Assembly (NCBI GenBank): GCA_016719635.1
Contig: JADJYT010000002.1
Span: 124,001-188,000 of the forward strand
Reading direction: 5' to 3'
DNA: 64,000 nt
Source of the DNA: Sphingobacteriales bacterium
GTDB taxonomy: Bacteria > Bacteroidota > Bacteroidia > Chitinophagales > JADIYW01
Shown here: piece by piece, positions 24,995-33,435 of the stretch
Position numbering within the stretch: the first letter of the stretch is position 1
Layout of the letters: each line of letters opens with the position of its first letter
Made by a program: the position numbers and the translations under genes
Notes under the pieces: model-generated
Seen by the model: only the letters and a program-made list of their open reading frames with translations
What the model was told of the DNA's origin: nothing
Databases searched by the model: none

Positions 24995-25981
24995 TTACAG
25001 CGTGCTGTAAAATTTCTTCAGTCTCGCTTCTATGCGCTCCTGTAAAAATCCGTCTTTCAGCGCTTTTTCCAATACAGGAACCGCGAACTCTTCGGTTTCC
25101 TTTATCACTTTCTGCTGAGTGATGCCATTTTCGTTTAACAGATCCGCAACGGTTTTATTATTGCAGTATTCAAAGAAGTGGTCAATGACGATCTCGCTGA
25201 TTTCCTTGACGGCTGCATTTTTCAATAAATCCTTTACCACCTGTTCTCCTATCTCAAGGCTGCCTTCTATGTCTTCAAATTTAATCTTTTTGGCAACGCC
25301 GCTTATTTTCACATCTTCAATCTTATGCCAGATGGATTTGGAAGAAGCGCGCAGTTTGGCATCGCTAAACCGGTCTTTCAGGTGCTGCTCACTTTGTTTC
25401 AGTGTCTTGGATAAATTGTCAGCGATAAACTTCTTGATATTCTTATCAATCGTGTCGGAGACACCCGACAATGCGGCACCTAAGATGCCTTTACCCAAAT
25501 TGAACAGGGAACCGCCGACGGTTTCGTTGCTGGGCCCGCTTTGCGATGCGAACGCCTTGATACCATCGTACAATGTATCGGCAATAATTTCACCGTACAC
25601 CGGATTCTTCACCATATTTTCTATCAGCTCTTCTCTCCATTCTTTCTGGGCGATGAGCTTATCCGCAATTTCATTGTATCTTTTTTCACTGAGATAATCC
25701 GAAACCGTATGTTTGGATTGCTTCGCTTCCTTATGCAGGTGTTTCGCCAGGTCCAGCGCATATTCCTTCTGTTCTTCAGACAGCTCATAATGCTTGACAT
25801 TGCGTTCTAAAAACCCCTTTACCGTTTCTGCATCTGCAATATCTTTCAATTTGACCTTTTCCAGCCATTGATACACCGCACCGGCATCTTCCCGGATGTT
25901 CGCCTTGATATTCTTTTTACTGAATTGTTCCAATTCAAACGCAACATGCGCTTCATATATTTTTTTTGTTTCTGCCTTCAT
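24995..25981 (-). CDS. Helical cytoplasmic protein of unknown function
   Basis: A 328-residue protein without signal peptide, predicted almost entirely alpha-helical and rich in Lys, Glu and Leu. A Gly-rich break lies at about residues 153-175 (GGSLFNLGKGILGAALSGV), which could be an amphipathic membrane-touching segment. No catalytic motif is seen. It ends 32 bp before the LptF/G-type gene and reads in the same direction, so the three genes from 25981 to 22383 probably form an operon. A link to envelope assembly is only suggested by this context. Confidence 0.65.
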   Translation of the reverse strand: MKAETKKIYEAHVAFELEQFSKKNIKANIREDAGAVYQWLEKVKLKDIADAETVKGFLERNVKHYELSEEQKEYALDLAKHLHKEAKQSKHTVSDYLSEKRYNEIADKLIAQKEWREELIENMVKNPVYGEIIADTLYDGIKAFASQSGPSNETVGGSLFNLGKGILGAALSGVSDTIDKNIKKFIADNLSKTLKQSEQHLKDRFSDAKLRASSKSIWHKIEDVKISGVAKKIKFEDIEGSLEIGEQVVKDLLKNAAVKEISEIVIDHFFEYCNNKTVADLLNENGITQQKVIKETEEFAVPVLEKALKDGFLQERIEARLKKFYSTL

Positions 25982-26051
25982 ACAAGTACTGATTATTGTG
26001 ACCTGATGAAGTTAATACTATTTTTGAAAAAAATATTATACAAATGAATTC

Positions 26052-26894
26052 TTACCTGCGAATCCTTCTTCGTATAAACCAAAACAGTACGAAAAACACC
26101 AGTAAAACCAACGGCCATGCGCGGATGATACCTAATATGAAATACAGCAATCCTTTCCATCCTGCCACGAAACCTTTTCCAATCTCCCCGAAAAACCCGA
26201 CGGGCGCAGAAGTCGTTTCATAAATGCTAAGATTCAATACACTCATGCCGACCCGGTCATTCAGGTATTTCAATCTGCCCTCCGCGCTTTCAATATCTGT
26301 CCGAACATTATTGAGCTCTTCCTCCACCTGCAGCACCTCTGACACATTCTTCGTCTGCTTTAATAAGTCATAATAATGCTGTTCCAGTTCTTTCTTCGTC
26401 TTTATCCTTGCCGTCACGTCAATATACTCCTCCGTCACATCCATTACCTTGACATTCTTTTCATCAAATCTGTTCACCTCCTTTTCTATATCGGTGATGA
26501 AGGTGTCAAATTTATCGGAAGGGATGCGCAGTTCCATCGTCGTCCTGACTTGATATTCATCCCGCACCTGGTTGTCGCTGGACAGATAACCGTTGAGTTT
26601 CTTTGCCTGTTCGACGATTCCGGCATGTGTTTTTCGGATGTCAGACGTTTCCCAGATAAGTGTGCCTTCTTTTGTCAGCTTGCGCTCCATCTTTACGGCT
26701 GATGGGGCAGACCCGGATGGGGACGATGTTGCAGCATCCGGAGAGGAGCCGGAAGAACTTTCCAAAACCGGTGCTGAGAATCCTCCGGCAGAGGAATCCA
26801 TTTGTTTGCTTTCCCTTTTTTGACTGCACTGTGTAAAAGAAAGGAAGAGGACGGAGCCGTATAACAGGCTCCTGATTAAGAAATACTTTTTCAT
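26052..26894 (-). CDS. DUF4349 domain-containing lipoprotein
   Basis: A 280-residue protein when started at 26894 (MKKYFLIRSLL), giving a signal with lipobox-like FTQC at about residue 23. After a Ser/Pro-rich linker, residues about 65-240 match DUF4349: KEGTLIWETSDIRKTHAGIVEQAKKLNGYL, MELRIPSDKFDTFI, a coiled-coil with LEQHYYDLLKQ and VEEELNNVRTDIE-AEGRLKYL. A final membrane helix (about 250-270) is followed by a basic tail. The protein is thus anchored twice, with the domain outside the inner membrane. The function of the family is unknown. Confidence 0.85.
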   Translation of the reverse strand: MKKYFLIRSLLYGSVLFLSFTQCSQKRESKQMDSSAGGFSAPVLESSSGSSPDAATSSPSGSAPSAVKMERKLTKEGTLIWETSDIRKTHAGIVEQAKKLNGYLSSDNQVRDEYQVRTTMELRIPSDKFDTFITDIEKEVNRFDEKNVKVMDVTEEYIDVTARIKTKKELEQHYYDLLKQTKNVSEVLQVEEELNNVRTDIESAEGRLKYLNDRVGMSVLNLSIYETTSAPVGFFGEIGKGFVAGWKGLLYFILGIIRAWPLVLLVFFVLFWFIRRRIRR

Positions 26895-26993
26895 TTTTAG
26901 TTGGTTTGGTTGAACTAAAATTGAAGAAAGCAATCAGAATTGTAAAGGAGGATATAGTTAAATACTATTAAGCATCCCGCTTATTAGGAATAA

Positions 26994-27704
26994 TTATGCC
27001 AGGTTGTGGAAGACGTTCTGAACATCGTCATCCTGCTCGAGTTTGTCTATCAGCTCGAGCACATCATCCGTTTCCGTTTCGTTCAACTCTTTATGAATGG
27101 ACGGAATGCGGTGCAGCTCCGCACTGATTACTTCGATATTCCGGTCTTCCAGCGCTTTTTGCATCGAACCGAAGTCTGCAAATTTGGTATAGATGAGCAA
27201 ATGATTCTCTTCGTCTTTTTCGAGACTGTCCAGACCGGCGTCAATCAATTCCAACTCGAGTTCATCCATATCTATACCATCCGCTTTTATTTTAAAAACC
27301 CCTTTCCGTTCAAAAATGAAATCGTGCATGCCCTGGGTTCCCATAGAACCGCCGTTTTTATTCAGGATGGTGCGCAGGTTCGCCACGGTACGGGTAGGGT
27401 TGTCGGTGGCGGTTTCAATGACCAGTGCGGTAGCATGCGGCCCCATTCCTTCATATACCACTATGGCAAAACCCTTATCGTCCTTGGAAGAAGCCCGTTT
27501 GATAGCCGCTTCTATCCTGTCTTTCGGCATCTGTGCCGCTTTCGCATTCTGTATGGCTCTGCGCAAATTCGCATTGGTATCCGGGCTGGTCCCTCCCTCT
27601 TTCACGGCCATCGCTATTTCTCTTCCGGCTCTGGTAAAGGCTTTCGCCATCCGGTCCCAACGGGCAAATTTTGCTGCTTTACGATATTCAAACGCGCGTC
27701 CCAT
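26994..27704 (-). CDS. YebC/PmpR-family regulator (TACO1-like)
   Basis: A 236-residue cytoplasmic protein with the family's N terminus (MGRAFEYRKAAKFARWDRMAKAFTRAGREI), followed by AIQNAKAAQMPKDRIEAAIKRA, the YEGMGPHATALVIETATDNPTRTVANLR centre and GSMGTQGMHDFIFERKGVF. YebC proteins have been described as transcription regulators and, more recently, as factors that ease ribosome stalling at proline runs. I place the start at 27704; an in-frame ATG at 27737 would add 11 residues not in the family. It is divergent from the TonB-domain gene. Confidence 0.93.
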   Translation of the reverse strand: MGRAFEYRKAAKFARWDRMAKAFTRAGREIAMAVKEGGTSPDTNANLRRAIQNAKAAQMPKDRIEAAIKRASSKDDKGFAIVVYEGMGPHATALVIETATDNPTRTVANLRTILNKNGGSMGTQGMHDFIFERKGVFKIKADGIDMDELELELIDAGLDSLEKDEENHLLIYTKFADFGSMQKALEDRNIEVISAELHRIPSIHKELNETETDDVLELIDKLEQDDDVQNVFHNLA

Positions 27705-27791
27705 AAAAAAATTTAGTTTACTGTATTCTGTGCGCAAAGATAAAATTTATAAAACAAGTAACAAACAAGGCATATTTTATATTTTTAGAAG

Positions 27792-28217
27792 ATGATTCAG
27801 AAAAAGAAGAAAGATTTTATCAAAAAGCATGAGTATCCGGGCGGCAGGAAAGCCTTTCAGGAATTTATTAAATCGCATTTGACCTACCCGGAAAATGCCC
27901 GGAAAAACAGGGTTGAAGGTGATGTGTTTTTAGAGTATCAGGTGGGATTTGACGGGCAGGTATCACATGTAAAAGTACTAAAAGGGATTGGTGCAGGATG
28001 TGATGAAGAGGCTGTCAGAATCCTGAAATTGTTGAAATTCGCGCCGCAGAAGAACCACGGAGTCAGAATTATTTCCACCCATAAAATCAAGATGCATTTT
28101 CAACTGCCGAAAGAGACAGAAAAGAAAGCAGTTCAAATCCGGTATGCTGTTCCTGTTAAAGCTGCTGATAAAAAGAAAACAGGAAAAAGTGGTTACTCTT
28201 ACACCCTAAAATTCTAG
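27792..28217 (+). CDS. Soluble TonB C-terminal-domain protein
   Basis: A 141-residue protein. Residues about 15-105 fit the TonB C-terminal fold: PGGRKAFQEFIKSHLTYPENARKNRVEGDVFLEYQVGFDGQVSHVKVLKGIGAGCDEEAVRILK and KFAPQ. Usual TonB proteins have a membrane helix and a Pro-rich spacer, but this one starts with a basic tail and has neither, nor a signal peptide. It may therefore be cytoplasmic or use another partner for anchoring. No ExbB, ExbD or TonB-dependent receptor lies nearby. Its stop overlaps the convergent DCC gene by 4 bp. Confidence 0.8.
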   Translation: MIQKKKKDFIKKHEYPGGRKAFQEFIKSHLTYPENARKNRVEGDVFLEYQVGFDGQVSHVKVLKGIGAGCDEEAVRILKLLKFAPQKNHGVRIISTHKIKMHFQLPKETEKKAVQIRYAVPVKAADKKKTGKSGYSYTLKF

Positions 28218-28624
28218 ACATCCAGGAAACGGCTCCTGATTTCGGGAGATGGTATCATGCAACTGTCTTTCTTGCCAAACCAATTATAGCGGTTACGTGC
28301 GATGATATCGTAAAAAAAATCCGTTACAACCTTCGGAAGTACTGAAAAAAGGAGAAGCAGTCGCCAGATACCACCGAAATAACGGGCTATCCGAAAGGCA
28401 GCTGCGGATTTGAAATAAGCCTTGTTGTTTTCAACAAATACCACACCTTCCAGTGTTTCGGGCATCTTATAATATTCCAGCAATTCTTTTCCGATTGCAG
28501 ACTGAAGGCTTGCAAACTGAAGTGAGTTTGTTTTATCGTGTTTTATAATAAACTGTACACTGGATGCACAGAAATTACATACCCCGTCGAACAATACCAC
28601 CTTATCTAATTCACGGCTATTCAC
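28214..28624 (-). CDS. DCC-family thiol-disulfide oxidoreductase (DUF393)
   Basis: A 136-residue protein with the defining DGVCNFC motif (DxxCxxC) at about residues 13-19, followed by a helix and FASLQSAIGKELL. The C-terminal part carries a hydrophobic stretch (IWRLLLLFSVLPKVVTDFFYDIIARNRYNWFGK), typical of DUF393 members that end in RNRYRWFG. The family has a thioredoxin-like fold and is thought to act in dithiol chemistry. The start overlaps the end of the upstream T9SS cargo gene by 8 bp, so the PASTA, cargo and DCC genes appear to be one operon. Confidence 0.88.
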   Translation of the reverse strand: MNSRELDKVVLFDGVCNFCASSVQFIIKHDKTNSLQFASLQSAIGKELLEYYKMPETLEGVVFVENNKAYFKSAAAFRIARYFGGIWRLLLLFSVLPKVVTDFFYDIIARNRYNWFGKKDSCMIPSPEIRSRFLDV

Positions 28625-30515
28625 TCTTGATAAATTTGTTTGAACCTGTCTGATGGGTAGTAAGGTTGGTTAACTGAATAACATAAGCCGCTGCGGGAAG
28701 TTCATGAATGTCAATATATCCCGAAGCAGAAAGGTTTGTTTGCAGAAGCAGAACACCATTAAGCCCGAATATTTCCAGGTGGCTTTTTTCTTTAATGCCT
28801 TCTATATACAGCTGACTCGCAGCCGGGTTTGGGTAAATTTTGACTTCATATGCATTGACCTTCCAATGACGAATGCTGGTCAGATAGCTGGGCAGTGGTT
28901 TTCCCACCACCGGGTTGACAATCATCGTCCCCGCCAGATCCGACTCCCGCCATTTCGTTACGCCGTCCACATAAAAATTGCGGTTGGAATGATTGTTGTT
29001 TCTGTCGAATCCTACAATCAGCGTCTCTTTGTTTTCTACTATCAGACCAATGGCAAAGGTATCGCTCAGGACAAGCGGAAATGCAGCGCCATTCAATAAA
29101 AAAGTTGGTTTTATCGGAGCATAGTAAAAGCCGTTTAAGGTATCCGCGCCATTCTCCGCTACTAGGTCTGCTATCTTCAGGTTATTTTGCTGATAAATCA
29201 AATCATCCGCGTTATAAACGGCGTTTCTGGAAAAATTTTTCCAGACGCAAATACTGAACTTTGCCAGGCTGTTATCGGGCCGAACGGGAAAGAACTGCAA
29301 CTTAACGGCCTGCAGTGTGTCCGGTTTACGCATGCCATACTTCACCGCCATTTTATAATTATCCAGTCCGGTAACCCAAAAACCACGCTCCGGAGTGCCG
29401 TCATCGTAGGCAAAAAAATTGCTGAAAACCTGTTCATGCGAAACGGCGTTGTTGGCCTGCACTTTTGCAGGTTCCCCGGCTTCCGCCGACACATCAAAGT
29501 GATAATCCACTTTAACGACAACCGTATCATCCGTCAAATCTGTGGGGATATTGAACTTGGGGTATAGAATCGGATTGGTGGTGATTGGCCCGAAGTCTCT
29601 GGATGGCCCGCTGAAGGAGGCGATATTGGCAGCAGTATTTACCACATTCGCTTCATAAAAATCCACGATATCCGTGGTGGCATTGATAAAATTATTTCTG
29701 ACAACCACCTGAATACTGTCTGCCAGATCTGTCGTGTCAAACTGGTTGTAGGGCATTGCATAATAATCCTTCAGCAGGCTTGGCGGCAGAAACTCATAGG
29801 CCATTTCCTTTATATTGACTTCAGCAGAAGTATCCCTGTTTTTGTCCAGTTTCACGTAATCAATATGCCACGTGTCATTCGCACCGTTGAGGCTGCCAAA
29901 TGACTGGAATCTGAACTGGAATTTATCCGATAGAAAGGGTGTATCCACTTTTACAAATACCTGACGCATACTGAGTATGGTATCTGCAGTAGCCTGCCAC
30001 ATGATGTTCCAGTTGCCGGAAGTATCTAAAAAATGTACCGTGATTAAATCATTGGGGGCGGTAGGCGTTTCACCAAAATCACCACTCAGGTAATAAAAAC
30101 TCAGAAAAACATTATCGTTTGTTGTCAGGCCGGATAAATCTATGGGATTAGATGTCAGCTTATCCGCTGCACCGGAAGCATCTAACAGCAAACTGTATGG
30201 TTTTCCGGAAGCATCGGTTCCGTCGAATGTTGCCACCCCGACGGTAACTGTTTCTTTAGGATAAGTGGTATTGATGAAAACAAAATTATCCTCCCACAAG
30301 GCCGGGTCCGGAAAAATATCCTTTTGGTAAAAGTCATCAAAAAAAGGCAGTGACAGAGCACTTACCCTCTTGTTTGCCTTTTGTTGTAAGAAATCAGCAT
30401 TTGTTTTGGCATTCATCCCCGGATGTAACCTGAGTGGAGTTAAAGCCTCCTTTTGTGCCATGGCATTCAACCCTGTCAGAAAAATGATTATACTGCTGCA
30501 AATTGATTTCATCAT
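28617..30515 (-). CDS. Secreted protein with T9SS type A sorting domain
   Basis: A 632-residue exported protein. The signal peptide ends near LNAMAQ (about residue 21). The centre is beta-rich and includes a jelly-roll-like region with DNVFLSFYYLSGDFGE and WHIDYVKLDKN, as in MAM/laminin-G-type modules of Bacteroidota secreted proteins. The C-terminal 75 residues form the sorting signal: VKIYPNPAASQLYIEG, LEIFGLNGVLLLQ, AAAYVIQLTN, and final KFIKSE. I infer a surface-attached or released protein of unknown role. It lies 13 bp after the PASTA gene. Confidence 0.82.
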   Translation of the reverse strand: MMKSICSSIIIFLTGLNAMAQKEALTPLRLHPGMNAKTNADFLQQKANKRVSALSLPFFDDFYQKDIFPDPALWEDNFVFINTTYPKETVTVGVATFDGTDASGKPYSLLLDASGAADKLTSNPIDLSGLTTNDNVFLSFYYLSGDFGETPTAPNDLITVHFLDTSGNWNIMWQATADTILSMRQVFVKVDTPFLSDKFQFRFQSFGSLNGANDTWHIDYVKLDKNRDTSAEVNIKEMAYEFLPPSLLKDYYAMPYNQFDTTDLADSIQVVVRNNFINATTDIVDFYEANVVNTAANIASFSGPSRDFGPITTNPILYPKFNIPTDLTDDTVVVKVDYHFDVSAEAGEPAKVQANNAVSHEQVFSNFFAYDDGTPERGFWVTGLDNYKMAVKYGMRKPDTLQAVKLQFFPVRPDNSLAKFSICVWKNFSRNAVYNADDLIYQQNNLKIADLVAENGADTLNGFYYAPIKPTFLLNGAAFPLVLSDTFAIGLIVENKETLIVGFDRNNNHSNRNFYVDGVTKWRESDLAGTMIVNPVVGKPLPSYLTSIRHWKVNAYEVKIYPNPAASQLYIEGIKEKSHLEIFGLNGVLLLQTNLSASGYIDIHELPAAAYVIQLTNLTTHQTGSNKFIKSE

Positions 30516-30528
30516 TGGCTATGTTCTT

Positions 30529-31287
30529 TTACGGTTGAGGTTCTTCTGCTTTTTGCTGACGAATGAATAACTGAACGGTATTTCCGGGTCCCAGTTTGCC
30601 GGGCTGACCGTATTTGGGTTCCTGGTCGTAGACATAGGCACTCATGGTATCGGTTATGCTTCCGTCTGCCAGCAACATACCGACATTCAAATGTACCGCA
30701 TCCAGCACGGCTCGTGCTTCCAGCACGGTCAGGTCAGTCAACGGCGGTACCTCCACTATCTGGTTTCCAAACCCGTCCCCCAGCACCAGATCGACCACCG
30801 TACCCTTGGGAACCACCAAACCGGGTTTCACTATCTTGCCATTTAACTGGATATTCAATACGGCATCTTTCGCCATGTCGGGAATATACACCAAATTTCC
30901 GGGTACCAATCCCCAACTGTTTAATATTAGTTCCGCCTGTCGTCTAGAATTGTCTATCACATCCGGAATCTTGACACTAGGGGGCTGAGATGCGTTTAAG
31001 GTGATGTAGACTTTTCTGTTCTCCTTCACTTTTGCGCCTTTTCCGGGTTGCTGATCCAGTACTGACAATGGCGGTTTGGAAGCATCATATGTGGAGTCTG
31101 TCACCAGAAAATCAAGATCATAATTGCTCAGTTCCTTTTTGGCTTCATACAGCGATTTGCCTTTTATGTTTGGTACAGAGACATAATCTCCGTGCATGGT
31201 GTACACGTTCAGTCCTAAAAAGGTGACTATGAGCAGCCCTATGGTGGCTCCGAAAACATATAGTATGGTTAATGAAATTTTGCCCAT
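30529..31287 (-). CDS. PASTA-domain membrane protein
   Basis: A 252-residue protein with an N-terminal membrane helix (about residues 8-30) and three PASTA domains: about 37-100 (VPNIKGKSLYEAKKEL...VLDQQPGKGAKV), 100-170 (KIPDVIDNSRRQAELILNSWGL) and 178-245 (VPPLTDLTVLEARAVLDAVHLNVG...VYDQEPKYG). PASTA domains bind peptidoglycan fragments; in Bacteroidota such kinase-less PASTA proteins are common next to cell-wall genes. Here ddl is divergent from it, which fits a cell-wall link. It leads the operon with the T9SS cargo and DCC genes. Confidence 0.9.
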   Translation of the reverse strand: MGKISLTILYVFGATIGLLIVTFLGLNVYTMHGDYVSVPNIKGKSLYEAKKELSNYDLDFLVTDSTYDASKPPLSVLDQQPGKGAKVKENRKVYITLNASQPPSVKIPDVIDNSRRQAELILNSWGLVPGNLVYIPDMAKDAVLNIQLNGKIVKPGLVVPKGTVVDLVLGDGFGNQIVEVPPLTDLTVLEARAVLDAVHLNVGMLLADGSITDTMSAYVYDQEPKYGQPGKLGPGNTVQLFIRQQKAEEPQP

Positions 31288-31457
31288 TCAAAAAGCATTC
31301 ATCTATCTTCAAACGTCAAACGGAGCCGATTATTCTCCATGCTCAAAAATAGGGAAATTAAGCAAATAATTCCCTATGGTTCTTTCTCACAATAGTTTAT
31401 AATCTTTGTCGTTGTATTCCTGCTTCGCCATTATATTTACAAAAAAAACAGCAGCCC

Positions 31458-32546
31458 ATGACAAAACAGCGTATCGGATTGGTTTTCGGAGGAAAATCTC
31501 CGGAACATGAGGTATCCATCATCTCGGCAAGAAATATCTACAATGCCATCAATAAGGATACGTTTGATGTTGTACTGATCGGTATTTCCCAAAACGGACA
31601 ATGGTATCTGGAAAGTGAAACCAATTTACTGGATGAACATGCCGTTGTAGGAAAAGAAGGAATACAGCTGGGGGTTATCTTTGGCAGCGCCAAGAACCAT
31701 ATGATGCGTCTGGATAATCAGGCATTCTTGGAAGATGTAGATGTCATTTTTCCTATTACCCACGGTCCCAACGGAGAAGACGGAACCCTGCAGGGCGTTT
31801 TCACCCAGTTAGATATTCCTTTTGTAGGACCGGGCGTACTGGGCTCCGCCGTGGCGATGGACAAAGATTTTACAAAACGTATATTACGGGATGCCGGTAT
31901 CGGACATGCAAAAGGCATTACTTTTTATAAAAACCGGAAAGGAGCCATTTCTTATTCCGAGACAACCAGGGAATTAGGCGGACTAGTGTTTATCAAACCC
32001 TGCAATATGGGTTCTTCCGTGGGCGTGAGCAGGGCAACCAATGAAGCCGGGTTTTACAAAGCGCTGGATGAAGCATTTAAATTTGACACCAAAGTACTGG
32101 TAGAGCAAGCTGTTACAGGCAGAGAGCTGGAATGTGCCGTACTGGGTAATGAACTTATTGAAGCCAGTACTGTAGGTGAAATCGTCATGGAAAAAGGCTT
32201 TTACGATTTTGAAAACAAATATGTGAATGACAATGCCAGAATATATATCCCAGCACCCGATATTTCGGATGCCCAACTGCAAAAAATCCAGGAAACCGCG
32301 CGTAAGGCTTATCATGCGCTGGGACTGGAAGGGTTGAGCAGAATCGATGTTTTCCTGACTGAAAAAGATGAAGTCATTGTCAATGAACCCAACACGCTGC
32401 CAGGTTTTACCTCTATCTCCATGTACCCTAAGCTTTGGGAAGCATCCGGGCTGAAATATGCCGATTTAATTGAAAAGCTGATTGAATTAGCCATTTCCAG
32501 GCACCGGAGAGACAGCAGTCTGCAACGCACCAGAGTCATTCAGTGA
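31458..32546 (+). CDS. ddl: D-alanine--D-alanine ligase
   Basis: Cytoplasmic ATP-grasp enzyme that joins two D-alanines for peptidoglycan. The 362-residue sequence shows the N-terminal signature GLVFGGKSPEHEVSIISARNI, then PITHGPNGEDGTLQG, the ATP-grasp loop KPCNMGSSVGVSRA and the C-terminal RIDVFLTEKDEVIVNEPNTLPGFTSISMYPKLW with the metal ligands. It is divergent from the PASTA gene across a 170 bp gap. Downstream lies the promoter region of the small secreted protein at 32674. Confidence 0.96.
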   Translation: MTKQRIGLVFGGKSPEHEVSIISARNIYNAINKDTFDVVLIGISQNGQWYLESETNLLDEHAVVGKEGIQLGVIFGSAKNHMMRLDNQAFLEDVDVIFPITHGPNGEDGTLQGVFTQLDIPFVGPGVLGSAVAMDKDFTKRILRDAGIGHAKGITFYKNRKGAISYSETTRELGGLVFIKPCNMGSSVGVSRATNEAGFYKALDEAFKFDTKVLVEQAVTGRELECAVLGNELIEASTVGEIVMEKGFYDFENKYVNDNARIYIPAPDISDAQLQKIQETARKAYHALGLEGLSRIDVFLTEKDEVIVNEPNTLPGFTSISMYPKLWEASGLKYADLIEKLIELAISRHRRDSSLQRTRVIQ

Positions 32547-32579
32547 GTTGATTCGTACATTTTAGCTTCCTTCTTACCG

Positions 32580-32645
32580 TTTACGCAGTAAAACATCCCG
32601 TTTACTCATTATTTCTTGACCTAAATCAAGAAATATGCAACTTTG
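32580..32645 (+). promoter_or_regulatory. Unit D promoter: paired ACTCA-type boxes, palindrome, -7 box
   Basis: TTTACGCA (32580-32587) and TTTACTCA (32601-32608) precede a 24-base palindrome at 32611-32634 with core TTGACCTAAATCAA. The left half TTGAC is spaced 17 bp from CAACTTTG (32638-32645), a 7/8 match to TAnnTTTG. The proximal ACTCA box ends 29 bp before the -7 box, as in units A-C. The leader contains AACCATAAACTATG at the start of the gene. Confidence 0.5.
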
Positions 32646-32673
32646 GTGTACCAAGCCACTAAAACCATAAACT

Positions 32674-33099
32674 ATGAAAAAGCTATTATTTCTAATGTGT
32701 TTCGCAACGATGGGAGTTACAGCATTAGCCGCACGAAAGAATGACGCACAGAATCCCGTTGTCGGTAGCTGGAAATTCAGCAGACAAAGCAATCAGAATG
32801 AATTCCGGAAAGTAATGGCCAATGATGCCAGTAAAGACTACCAGTCGGAATATTTCATATTTGAAGGTGATAACAAATTCCGGCATGAATTTGTAAACGA
32901 AAAGGGAGTCATTGTTAAAGTACTCAAGGGTAAATGGAAAACCACCGGCGATAAAATAAAAATCGATTACAGTGACATCGATTACAACCTGACCATCAGC
33001 TATTTCTTTCTGGACAATGACCTGGTTCTCGGACAAAATTTCAATCACGTGATATTTTCCAAAGACAATACGGAAAATCAGAACTACGCTTTAAAATAA
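32674..33099 (+). CDS. Small secreted lipocalin-like protein
   Basis: A 141-residue protein with a signal peptide (cut near ALAARK). The mature part begins NPVVGSWKFSRQ and continues with alternating strands (YFIFEGDNKFRHEF, VIVKVLKGKWKTTGDKIKIDY, LTISYFFLDNDLVL), the layout of lipocalin-like stress or turnover proteins (DUF4488/DUF5004-type). The exact family is uncertain. It is the only protein gene in the window under the paired ACTCA/palindrome promoter, so it may be the effector of that putative regulon. A strong terminator follows, making it a single-gene unit. Confidence 0.7.
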   Translation: MKKLLFLMCFATMGVTALAARKNDAQNPVVGSWKFSRQSNQNEFRKVMANDASKDYQSEYFIFEGDNKFRHEFVNEKGVIVKVLKGKWKTTGDKIKIDYSDIDYNLTISYFFLDNDLVLGQNFNHVIFSKDNTENQNYALK

Positions 33100-33133
33100 T
33101 CTGTTCCCACACTTCAATTACCTTTAAAGCGGA

Positions 33134-33164
33134 AGAAGACTGACGATGTTCAGTCTTCTTTTTT
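33134..33164 (+). terminator. Rho-independent terminator after the lipocalin-like gene
   Basis: AGAAGACTGA and TCAGTCTTCT form a perfect 10-bp stem followed by a T run. It lies 35 bp after the stop codon. The rest of the 33100-33435 gap holds only the promoter at 33367. Confidence 0.8.
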
Positions 33165-33366
33165 ATATCACACTTTCATTTTTTATTGAAAGTTCTAAAA
33201 TATTTACATACTTGGATTTAACACGCCTCCCTTAAAATGAGGGCTAATTTTACGTTCCGGTAATATACCGTATCCGTTTGTTTCGGGAAGTTTAATATTC
33301 ACATTGGATTAACCTGACATTTACACCAAGTACATTTTTATATCAAACTTTCGTAATTGGAATAAG

Positions 33367-33398
33367 TTGACAAACATCAATGATCGGGTATATCTTTG
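33367..33398 (+). promoter_or_regulatory. Strong promoter of the helical-protein gene
   Basis: TTGACA (33367-33372) and TATCTTTG (33391-33398), spaced 18 bp, are close to ideal for a Bacteroidota vegetative promoter. The ATG lies 37 bp after the -7 box. Confidence 0.6.
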
Positions 33399-33435
33399 CA
33401 GTATCAAATTATTCACAATTAAATCTTTTTAAAAA

